From assembly GCA_902826685.1 (NCBI GenBank), contig CADEFT010000003.1:1-49739 (forward strand): DNA of 49,739 nt, given 5' to 3'. Below are positions 1-6,207 of this stretch, in pieces. Both the position numbers and the translations under genes were made by a program. Within the stretch, counting starts at the first letter, position 1. The number at the start of each line of letters is the position of its first letter. The DNA is from an uncultured Acidobacteriota bacterium. GTDB lineage: Bacteria; Acidobacteriota; Terriglobia; Bryobacterales; Bryobacteraceae. The notes under the pieces were generated by a model. The model saw nothing but the letters and a program-made list of their open reading frames with translations. It was not told the DNA's origin and made no database searches.

Positions 1-333
1 GATTCTTCTGCTCGAGGGCCGAAAATGCCCGTTAACTGCGAAAGTCAGGCTAACGGCCGATCCGCCGAAGGCGCGCTGAAGCAGGTCGCCCGCCAGTTGC
101 CGCTGCGTCCACTCGCGCGGGCGCGCCGCCTCGTAAAGGTGCGCCCGCCCGGCTTCATCGCGCCGCGCCAGGCCCTTGACGGCCATGATCTGCAGGATCT
201 TCAACACGCTGGTGTAGCGCGCCGGTTTGCCGGCGAGGGCTTGCTGGACATTCCGCACCGTCGAGGGGCCGCGGCTCCAGAGCACGGTCAGGAGTTCGAG
301 TTCGGCGGCGGTGGGGCGTGGAGTTCCGGGCAT
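1..333 (-). CDS. BlaI/MecI/CopY-family transcriptional repressor (3' end cut by window edge)
   Basis: The reading frame starts at ATG 333 and stays open to base 1, giving 111 residues without a stop, so the C-terminus lies outside the window. The start reads MPGTPRPTAAELELLTVLW, followed by a winged-helix core with VRNVQQAL and YTSVLKILQIMAVKGL, the usual pattern of BlaI/MecI penicillinase-type repressors. Members of the family bind operators as dimers, and many are inactivated by proteolysis after signalling from a partner M56 membrane peptidase. Such a partner would be expected left of the window but is not visible. A palindrome lies in the promoter just upstream, which suggests autoregulation. 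The family call is firm; the target genes are unknown. Confidence 0.88.
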   Translation of the reverse strand, partial: MPGTPRPTAAELELLTVLWSRGPSTVRNVQQALAGKPARYTSVLKILQIMAVKGLARRDEAGRAHLYEAARPREWTQRQLAGDLLQRAFGGSAVSLTFAVNGHFRPSSRRI

Positions 334-370
334 CTACGAAGACCTTACTACGAAGCATTTCGTAGGTCAA
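334..370 (-). promoter_or_regulatory. Promoter of the BlaI-type gene with an embedded operator palindrome
   Basis: Read on the minus strand, TTGACC (370-365) is followed by exactly 17 bases and then TAAGGT (347-342), which fits a sigma-70 type promoter with a good -35 and a poor -10. The spacer holds the palindrome CTACGAAGCATTTCGTAG (348-365; 7-bp arms, 4-base loop). A third CTACGAA copy sits at 334-340, directly against the ATG. The predicted transcript start is about base 335, so the mRNA would be nearly leaderless, and no Shine-Dalgarno is visible. A repressor on this palindrome would block RNA polymerase. The repeats are seen directly; binding by the adjacent BlaI protein is inferred. 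Confidence 0.6.
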
Positions 371-461
371 CGGGGGCGGGAAAAACTTGCTGACGCTAAC
401 CGCACATGAGGGTGGGGCGCGGCTCGTTGGCAGGGGCGCGCCCAATAAAACAAAAAAGGCC

Positions 462-490
462 TTGAATGTTTTAAACACATCTGCCAGAAT
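462..490 (+). promoter_or_regulatory. Candidate sigma-70 promoter of the cold-shock gene
   Basis: TTGAAT (462-467), a 17-base spacer and CAGAAT (485-490) each match the sigma-70 consensus at four of six positions. The surrounding sequence is A/T-rich in an otherwise GC-rich stretch. The implied start near 497 leaves a leader of about 75 bases before the GTG at 572, which would suit the structured leaders typical of cold-shock mRNAs. Confidence 0.4.
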
Positions 491-571
491 TTGGAAGGCG
501 TCGGCAAGAGCGCCGGCCGCGCCGCAGGGCGCGGATCGCAATCAGGTGAAGGTTGTCGAGGAGAGTGCCCA

Positions 572-775
572 GTGAAAGAAAAAGGTACGGTCAAGTGGTT
601 TAACGCCGCCAAAGGATATGGCTTTATCCAGAGGAACACCGGCGAGGATGTCTTCGTTCATCACAGCTCGATCCAGATGAACGGCTACCGCACGCTGATG
701 AACGGCTCGATGGTGGAGTTCGAACTGCGCGCCGGGCCCAAGGGCCTGCACGCCGAGAATGTAAACGCTTCCTGA
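572..775 (+). CDS. Cold-shock protein, CspA family
   Basis: This 67-residue single cold-shock domain (OB fold) begins VKEKGTVKWFNAAKGYGFI. It carries both RNA-binding motifs: RNP1 as KGYGFI and RNP2 as VFVHHSSI. Proteins of this family bind single-stranded RNA or DNA and melt mRNA secondary structure, at low temperature or constitutively. GTG 572 is chosen because GAGGAGAG (558-565) lies seven bases upstream and because the family usually starts a few residues before KGTVKWF. The frame extends upstream to 491, but that part is Arg/Gly-rich and unlike the family. The gene is monocistronic, and no convincing terminator follows. Confidence 0.93.
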   Translation: MKEKGTVKWFNAAKGYGFIQRNTGEDVFVHHSSIQMNGYRTLMNGSMVEFELRAGPKGLHAENVNAS

Positions 776-913
776 TTGGGCTTGCGGTCAAGTTCAGGCT
801 TGGGTGACCTCCGGCCCTAAGCCGAGCGTACGCCCGGCGGGTGGACAGTCGGACTCGTTCCAGCGGCAATGCCTCCGGAGGAGGCAGGGAAAGAGCCCGA
901 TCGCCCGCCGGGA

Positions 914-2164
914 TCAATCGACGATCGCCTGCGTCGCCGCGTTCTGGAAGTCGTACCGGACGTTGAGGTGCGCGTAGGGCAGCAACTGCACCATCAGAAT
1001 CCCGATCATCTCTTCCTTGGGATCCACCCAGAAATAGGTGCCATAGGCGCCGCCCCATCCGTAGCTGCCGATCGAGGCGAGGCTCGGCGACTTGCCCATG
1101 TCCGTCAGAACGCGGAAGCCCAGGCCGAAACGGTAGCCGCCGAGCGTGTCGTTCCAGAGCGGAATGCCGGCGATCTGATTCGCAGTCATCGCCTCGACCG
1201 TCTTGCGCGACACCAGCCGCGCGCCGTTGAACCGGCCGCCGTTCAGCAGCATCTGGGTGAAGCGCAGATAGTCTTCGGCGGTACCGGCCAGTCCCCCCGC
1301 GCCGGAGTAATAGCGTCCCGCCGATTCATGCCGCGACGGAGCAAGCTTTTTCAACTGCCCTTCCCCGCTCTTTCCATAGGCCGCCACCAGCCGGCCGAGT
1401 TTCTCCTGCGGCACATAGAACGAGGTGTCGGTCATTCCGAGCGGCTTGAAGATGCGCTCCTGGAAAAACTGGTCGAGCGAGACGCCAGAGACCACTTCCA
1501 CCAGCCGTCCCAACACCTCGGTGGCGGGGCCGTATTCCCACGCCGTGCCGGGCTGGAAACTGAGCGGCAGCTTGGCCAGCCGTTTGATGTACCCGTCGAG
1601 CAGCTCGCCGTCCTTTCGTTCGCCTTGCAGCTTGCGGGCCAGATCGAGCGTGGGGCCTCCGCTGCCGCTCGCCAGTCCGGCCGTATGCGCCAGCAAATGG
1701 CGGATGGTGAACTCGCGCTCGGCGGGCAGCAGTCGGAAGCCGCCTTCGGCCCGCTCATTCGGCCGGTTGGCTACCGCGACCTTGGCGTCCTTGAATTCCG
1801 GCAGGAACTTCGACACCGCATCGTCCAATTGAAAGCGGCCTTCTTCAAGCAGCATCATCACCGCGATGCTGGTGATGGGCTTGGTCATCGAAGCGAGCCG
1901 GAAAATCGCATCGGTCTTCATCGGCCTCTTCGAATCGAGATCCGCCACGCCCTGGGCTTCGAAGTGCACCAGCCGTCCCTTGCGCGCGATCATCGACACG
2001 GTACCGGCGACTTCGCCGCGGTCGATGTAGCGCTGCATCGACGCGCGCACCAGCGCCAGACGCTCGGTGGAGATGCCCACTTCTTCGGGACGGGCGTTCG
2101 GAATGGAAGCGGCAAGGGCCGCGTGAGCGAAGGCAACGGCATACACGAGGATGCGGGAAGTCAT
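914..2164 (-). CDS. Serine hydrolase, class C beta-lactamase/esterase family
   Basis: About 416 residues in the beta-lactamase-related (Pfam Beta-lactamase, class C/EstB-like) fold. A signal peptide (MTSRILVYAVAFAHAALA) precedes the catalytic domain. The S-x-x-K nucleophile motif is seen as SMTK in FRLASMTKPITS, and the second motif is YGP in WEYGPATEVLG. HLLAHTAGL and the C-terminal GWGGAYGTYFWVDP also match esterase-type members rather than true antibiotic beta-lactamases. The substrate is unknown; a periplasmic esterase or peptidase is likeliest. ATG 2164 is chosen because the signal peptide begins there, although the frame is open further upstream. The gene is divergent from the VOC gene. 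Confidence 0.87.
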   Translation of the reverse strand: MTSRILVYAVAFAHAALAASIPNARPEEVGISTERLALVRASMQRYIDRGEVAGTVSMIARKGRLVHFEAQGVADLDSKRPMKTDAIFRLASMTKPITSIAVMMLLEEGRFQLDDAVSKFLPEFKDAKVAVANRPNERAEGGFRLLPAEREFTIRHLLAHTAGLASGSGGPTLDLARKLQGERKDGELLDGYIKRLAKLPLSFQPGTAWEYGPATEVLGRLVEVVSGVSLDQFFQERIFKPLGMTDTSFYVPQEKLGRLVAAYGKSGEGQLKKLAPSRHESAGRYYSGAGGLAGTAEDYLRFTQMLLNGGRFNGARLVSRKTVEAMTANQIAGIPLWNDTLGGYRFGLGFRVLTDMGKSPSLASIGSYGWGGAYGTYFWVDPKEEMIGILMVQLLPYAHLNVRYDFQNAATQAIVD

Positions 2165-2202
2165 GCAGCGCATTCTACCCGATTCACTTACCCTGGAAGA
2201 AT

Positions 2203-2598
2203 ATGCTTGCATCGTTTCCCATGGCCGTGCCCGAAATTCCCGTGCGCAATGTGGACGAGGCCGCCGCCTACTACGTGAACGCGCTTGGGTTCCGCTTTGA
2301 CTGGGGCAACGACGAGGGCGGCATCGGCGGCCTCTCGCAAGGGCAGTGCCGCCTGTTCCTGACCAACGAAGCCTTCCGCCTGCGTTACGGCAACACGGCC
2401 GGCGTCGTGATCTGGCTGAATCTGGATAGCAAGGGCGAAGTGGACGAGCTATATGAGCGTTGGAAGGCCGCCGGAGCGCGCCTTCTTTCCGGGCCCGAAG
2501 ACAAGCCGTGGCTGCTACGCGAGTTCACGGCCGCCGATATCGACGGCAATCAACTGCGCGTCTTCCATGATTTCTCCCGTTACGGACCGGCCCGATAG
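2203..2598 (+). CDS. VOC superfamily (glyoxalase/bleomycin-resistance-like) protein
   Basis: A 131-residue single-domain protein with the beta-alpha-beta-beta-beta pattern of vicinal-oxygen-chelate proteins: PEIPVRNVDEAAAYYVNALGF at the start and a terminal strand FTAADIDGNQLRVFHDF carrying the usual D-x-x-G-N and a Glu/His-type metal position. Such proteins are small dioxygenases, lyases or drug-binding proteins; nothing here fixes the substrate. ATG 2203 has GGAAG five bases upstream; ATG 2221 is an alternative. Its 3' end overlaps the convergent amidohydrolase gene by 19 bases. Confidence 0.82.
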   Translation: MLASFPMAVPEIPVRNVDEAAAYYVNALGFRFDWGNDEGGIGGLSQGQCRLFLTNEAFRLRYGNTAGVVIWLNLDSKGEVDELYERWKAAGARLLSGPEDKPWLLREFTAADIDGNQLRVFHDFSRYGPAR

Positions 2599-3794
2599 AT
2601 GAGCTTGCCCGCGCGCACTGTGTATCGCACGGCCGCGAATGCCTTGACGTTCGCCGAAGGATCCGAGCTTAATACGGTAAGATCCGCGATGAACCCGGCG
2701 GCGATCCGTCCTCTCTGTTTCGATTCTTTAAATCGCTCTGCGGGAGCGGTCGTCAGGGAAGCCAGGATTTCGCGAAAACTCATCCCCGCCTGAGCCATGA
2801 GCGTGTACTCATCGCTTGGATCGTAGTCGTTCATATAACCCACGTCGGTGCCAAACAGCACCGTTCCGCCAGCGGCGCGCCACGCGCGAAGCTGCCCGAC
2901 GCCGGTTTCGACGAAACGATCGAGATCCGAAAGGCGATCGTGGCGCAGTTCGTACCGCCAGAGTTTGAGAGTGGGTATGAGGGCGACGTTCTTTTCCTTC
3001 ATGGCGGTAAGGACTGCCTCATCCCACGGGCCGGACTGCGGCGTCGTATGCACAATCACATCGGCGCCGCCTTGAACCGACGCCAGCAAACCGTCGCGGC
3101 TGGTCGGGTGCGCCAACACCGGCTTCTCGCGGCGATGAGCCGCAGTGGCGGCGGCTTGGATCGCGCTCCGCGGAAGCGACACAAACGGAGGAAACCAGGT
3201 GGCCGCGTACACCTTGAGTCCATCGGTGCCCGAATCGAGGTGCTTGTTCGAAGCCGCCGCCGCTTCTTCGGCATCGGCGACCTCGGGTATCGCGATCCTC
3301 ATGAAGCCGAGCGCCTCCATCAATCCCGGTGGACTGCCGGCAAGTACGCCCTTGGGATAGAGAATCTCGCCGGTGGAGAGGATTCGAGGGCCGGGAACTT
3401 CGCCGGATTCGACGCGATCCCGAAGAGCCCGCGTATTCTCCCACATCGAGCCCGTGTCGAACGCGGTTGTGACTCCATAGCGCGTCAGCATGGCCTGAAG
3501 CTGCGCCGAGAGTTCGGGAGCGGGAATCCTGGCCGCGTTGGCCCACTTCCTCTCCATGAAATGGACGTGGCTGTTCCAGAAACCCGCGGTAATCGTCAGA
3601 CCGGAACAGTCGAGTATTTGCGTGCCCGCCGGTATGCGCACTCGCCCGGCGGCCTCAATCCTGCCATCCCGTATGAGCACAACGCCGTCACGGATGGGGT
3701 TGCCACTGGGGTCTGTATAGATGGTGGCCCGGGTCAGCGCCAAGGGCGGCTGGCCGGACGCGGCGGCGGCCAGTAGAATGGCCAGCCAAAGCAT
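2580..3794 (-). CDS. Secreted metal-dependent amidohydrolase
   Basis: A 404-residue amidohydrolase with an N-terminal signal peptide (MLWLAILLAAAASG). The metal-site residues are visible: H-x-H in NSHVHF (residues 76 and 78), a Lys in GLKVYAATWF that could be carboxylated, His in VLAHPTSRDG, His in VIVHTTP, and Asp in FGTDVGYM. The C-terminal GRIAAGFIADLTVLSSDP is the usual composite beta-sandwich of imidazolonepropionase- or prolidase-like members. The substrate is unknown. It starts three bases after the stop of the upstream FAH-fold gene, so the two are probably co-transcribed, although this product is exported and its partner is cytoplasmic. Confidence 0.9.
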   Translation of the reverse strand: MLWLAILLAAAASGQPPLALTRATIYTDPSGNPIRDGVVLIRDGRIEAAGRVRIPAGTQILDCSGLTITAGFWNSHVHFMERKWANAARIPAPELSAQLQAMLTRYGVTTAFDTGSMWENTRALRDRVESGEVPGPRILSTGEILYPKGVLAGSPPGLMEALGFMRIAIPEVADAEEAAAASNKHLDSGTDGLKVYAATWFPPFVSLPRSAIQAAATAAHRREKPVLAHPTSRDGLLASVQGGADVIVHTTPQSGPWDEAVLTAMKEKNVALIPTLKLWRYELRHDRLSDLDRFVETGVGQLRAWRAAGGTVLFGTDVGYMNDYDPSDEYTLMAQAGMSFREILASLTTAPAERFKESKQRGRIAAGFIADLTVLSSDPSANVKAFAAVRYTVRAGKLIYRAGP

Positions 3795-3797
3795 TTC

Positions 3798-4655
3798 CTA
3801 GGCCTCAACGGCGACCGGATTGCGAAGCTGGCCCAGGCCTTCCACTTCCACCACCATGTCGTCACCCGCCTTGAGGAATCTTGGCGGCTTGCGCGCCATG
3901 CCCACGCCCGAAGGAGTACCGGTTGAAATGACGTCTCCGGGCTCAAGCGTGAAGGCGCTCGAAAGATAGGCGATCAGGTCCGGTATGCGGAAGATCAGGT
4001 GCTTGGTGTTGGAGTTCTGCAGCACCTCGCCATTGATGGTCATTTTGATGTTGAGGTTGTGCGGATCGGCCACTTCGTCCGCCGTGACCAGGTAAGGACC
4101 CATGGGGCAGAACGTATCGCAGGTCTTGCCCATCAGCCACTGCGTGGTCGCCAGTTGCAGATCGCGCGCCGAAACATCGTTGAGGTTGCAATAGCCAAAG
4201 ACGTGAGCCTTCCAGTTATCGGCCGCGATGTGCTTACCGCCGCGCCCGATCACGAAGGCAAACTCCGCTTCATAGTCGGGCTGCGTGGAAGCCTTGGGCA
4301 GCATCACCGTATCGCCCGGCGAAATCACGGACTGCGGAAACTTGTTGAAGATGGTGGGGCGGTCCGGAATCGCCATGTTCGATTCCTCGGCGTGATCGCG
4401 ATAGTTCAGACCCACGCAGATTACCTTCGGAGGCCGCGGAATGGGGGCCATCAACTTCGCGCTGGCGGCGTCATGCACGGAGGAAGCCGGAGCCTTGGAC
4501 AGAAACGCACCCACCTGCTCGCGGGCGGAATCGCCGCCGGCGACTACTTCTAAAACGGAATGAAATCCCGCTTCCGCCAGCCCGATAATCTGATGGTCCC
4601 GGGCAACACCTGGCTCGGGATTGCCCTGCGAATTGCGAAAAGTAACGTAGCGCAT
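3798..4655 (-). CDS. Fumarylacetoacetate hydrolase (FAH)-fold family hydrolase
   Basis: A 285-residue cytoplasmic protein with an N-terminal cap (1-70) and a C-terminal FAH domain. Metal ligands are seen in DYEAEF (Glu129 and Glu131) and in NDVSARD (Asp160); VICVGLNYRDHAEE and GDVISTGTPSGVG are family signatures. Members split C-C bonds of acylpyruvates or diketo acids. The divergent SDR gene 38 bases away suggests the 2,4-diketo-3-deoxy-sugar-acid hydrolase role of the non-phosphorylating L-fucose/L-rhamnose pathways, where an SDR makes the diketo acid. That substrate is inferred; ureidoglycolate lyase-like or acylpyruvase activity is also possible. Confidence 0.92.
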   Translation of the reverse strand: MRYVTFRNSQGNPEPGVARDHQIIGLAEAGFHSVLEVVAGGDSAREQVGAFLSKAPASSVHDAASAKLMAPIPRPPKVICVGLNYRDHAEESNMAIPDRPTIFNKFPQSVISPGDTVMLPKASTQPDYEAEFAFVIGRGGKHIAADNWKAHVFGYCNLNDVSARDLQLATTQWLMGKTCDTFCPMGPYLVTADEVADPHNLNIKMTINGEVLQNSNTKHLIFRIPDLIAYLSSAFTLEPGDVISTGTPSGVGMARKPPRFLKAGDDMVVEVEGLGQLRNPVAVEA

Positions 4656-4693
4656 GAATCCCGTAGTGTATCATCACAGTTTTGGATCTTTCC

Positions 4694-5473
4694 ATGAATG
4701 AAGCGATTGAAAACCTGTTTAGCTTGAAGGGCAAAGTGGCGGTGGTTTTGGGTGGAACCAGCGGCATTGGCCAGGCCATCGCCAGAGGCTACGCCAAGGC
4801 TGGCGCCGCGGTGGTGGCCTCCAGCCGCGACGTGGAAAAAGTCGACGCCATGGGCCGCGAATTCGAGCTCGCCGGCGTTCCCACTCTCCGCGCCACTTCG
4901 GACGTACAGGACCGGGCCAGCCTCGATAAGCTCTGCGCGGAAACGGTGCGCCAGTTCGGCCGCGTGGATATCCTCATGGTCACCAGCGGCGTGCTCAAGA
5001 AGACGCCCACGGCCGACATGACCGACCAGGACTGGGAACGCGTCGTCGATATCAATTTGAATGGCAGCTTCCGCGCCAATCAGGTCTTTGGCCGCCAGAT
5101 GATCGCGCAGAAATCGGGCTCCATCATCAATACCTGTTCGCTCACGACCTTCGTCAGCTTCAATGAGGTCACGGCCTATGCGGCGAGCAAGGCCGCGGTG
5201 GGCATGCTCACCAAGGAACTGGCCTGCGAATGGGCGCAGTACGGCATTCGCGTCAATGCGATCGCGCCGGGCGTCTTCCGCACTCCGCTCAACTCCCACG
5301 TCATCGACCTGCCGGAACGTAAGGCGGCGATTCTGCCGCGGACGCCGATGGGGCGCTATGGCAACGTGGAGGAACTGGTGGGCCTGGCCATCTATCTCGC
5401 GTCGGACGCCTCGTCGTTCACCAGCGGCCAGATCGTCGCCGTCGATGGCGCGTTCCTGGCAAAAGGCGTGTAG
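4694..5473 (+). CDS. Short-chain dehydrogenase/reductase (SDR)
   Basis: A 259-residue classical SDR. The Rossmann motif is GGTSGIG (residues 20-26), and the catalytic residues are Ser149 with Tyr162 and Lys166 in Y-A-A-S-K. The Arg in VASSRD after the second strand hints at NADP preference, and the C-terminal FTSGQIVAVDGAF is typical. ATG 4694 is preferred over the in-frame TTG at 4682 because the homologous region begins here. The gene diverges from the FAH-fold gene and could oxidise a 2-keto-3-deoxy sugar acid for it. It is followed after six bases by the desaturase gene. Confidence 0.92.
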   Translation: MNEAIENLFSLKGKVAVVLGGTSGIGQAIARGYAKAGAAVVASSRDVEKVDAMGREFELAGVPTLRATSDVQDRASLDKLCAETVRQFGRVDILMVTSGVLKKTPTADMTDQDWERVVDINLNGSFRANQVFGRQMIAQKSGSIINTCSLTTFVSFNEVTAYAASKAAVGMLTKELACEWAQYGIRVNAIAPGVFRTPLNSHVIDLPERKAAILPRTPMGRYGNVEELVGLAIYLASDASSFTSGQIVAVDGAFLAKGV

Positions 5474-5479
5474 CCGTTC

Positions 5480-6205
5480 ATGACAACGTTGTGGGTCGTG
5501 GCGATTTCGGCCGCGGTCTGCCAGATCTCGGTCTTCCTCACCACCATCTATCTGCATCGCGCGCTGACGCATCGCGGATTGGAAGTCCACCGGGCACTGG
5601 CGCCGCTCATGCACCTGCATTTGTCGCTGTTCACCGGCATCAAGCCGCGCGAATGGGTGGCGGTGCATCGCAAACATCACCACTTTTCGGACAAGGAAGG
5701 CGATCCGCACAGCCCGCTGCTATTTGGCCTGTGGCGCGTGCTGCTCGGTAACGTCTTCTATTACCGGGCCGAAGCGGCGAACGCGGCCACCATCGCCAAG
5801 TACACGCCGGATTACCGCGAGGATTGGGTCGACCGGCTGCCGCGGCGGCTGATCTCGTTCGCCCCGCTGGCTGGACTCGGGCTGTTCCTGATCCTGTTCG
5901 GGTGGCTGGCCGGCGCGATCGCCTACGCGGTGCAGGGCGTCGTCTATATTTTGTTGAACTCTTCCATCAACAGCGTCTGTCACGTCGTCGGCTATCGCAA
6001 TTACGACAATCAGGCGACCAACCTCAGATCGATCGCGCTGCTGACCGGCGGCGAAGGACTGCACAACAATCATCACGAATTTCCATCGTCGGCGCGCTTT
6101 GCGCGGCGGGCGAGCGAGATCGATCCGGCCTGGCCGGTGATTCTGGTGCTTGAAAGGCTTGGCCTGGCAACGGTGAACCGGGCCGCGATCGGCAAAGCGG
6201 CCTAG
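5480..6205 (+). CDS. Acyl-CoA/fatty acid desaturase (membrane di-iron)
   Basis: A 241-residue integral membrane desaturase with the three histidine boxes that bind two irons: HRALTH (26-31), HRKHHH (63-68) and HNNHHEF near residue 195. Hydrophobic segments flank the boxes, for example WVVAISAAVCQISVFLTTIYL at the N-terminus and LAGLGLFLILFGWLAGAIAYAV in the middle. It matches the short bacterial delta-9 acyl-CoA desaturase class, which introduces a cis double bond and tunes membrane fluidity. It lacks a fused electron donor domain, so a separate ferredoxin or flavoprotein is needed. It lies 6 bases after the SDR gene and 2 bases before a TonB receptor gene. Confidence 0.92.
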   Translation: MTTLWVVAISAAVCQISVFLTTIYLHRALTHRGLEVHRALAPLMHLHLSLFTGIKPREWVAVHRKHHHFSDKEGDPHSPLLFGLWRVLLGNVFYYRAEAANAATIAKYTPDYREDWVDRLPRRLISFAPLAGLGLFLILFGWLAGAIAYAVQGVVYILLNSSINSVCHVVGYRNYDNQATNLRSIALLTGGEGLHNNHHEFPSSARFARRASEIDPAWPVILVLERLGLATVNRAAIGKAA

Positions 6206-6207
6206 AG

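Noticed and set aside
25..393. A 122-codon plus-strand frame at the left edge
   Set aside because: It is antisense to the BlaI-type repressor, whose frame matches the family along its whole length.
870..886. TGCCTCC-GGA-GGAGGCA hairpin after the cold-shock gene
   Set aside because: The loop is only three bases, and no T-run follows on either strand, so it is not a convincing terminator.
869..2278. A 469-codon frame antisense to the serine hydrolase
   Set aside because: Low-complexity Arg/His/Gly-rich translation with no motif; the minus-strand gene has SMTK and other family motifs.
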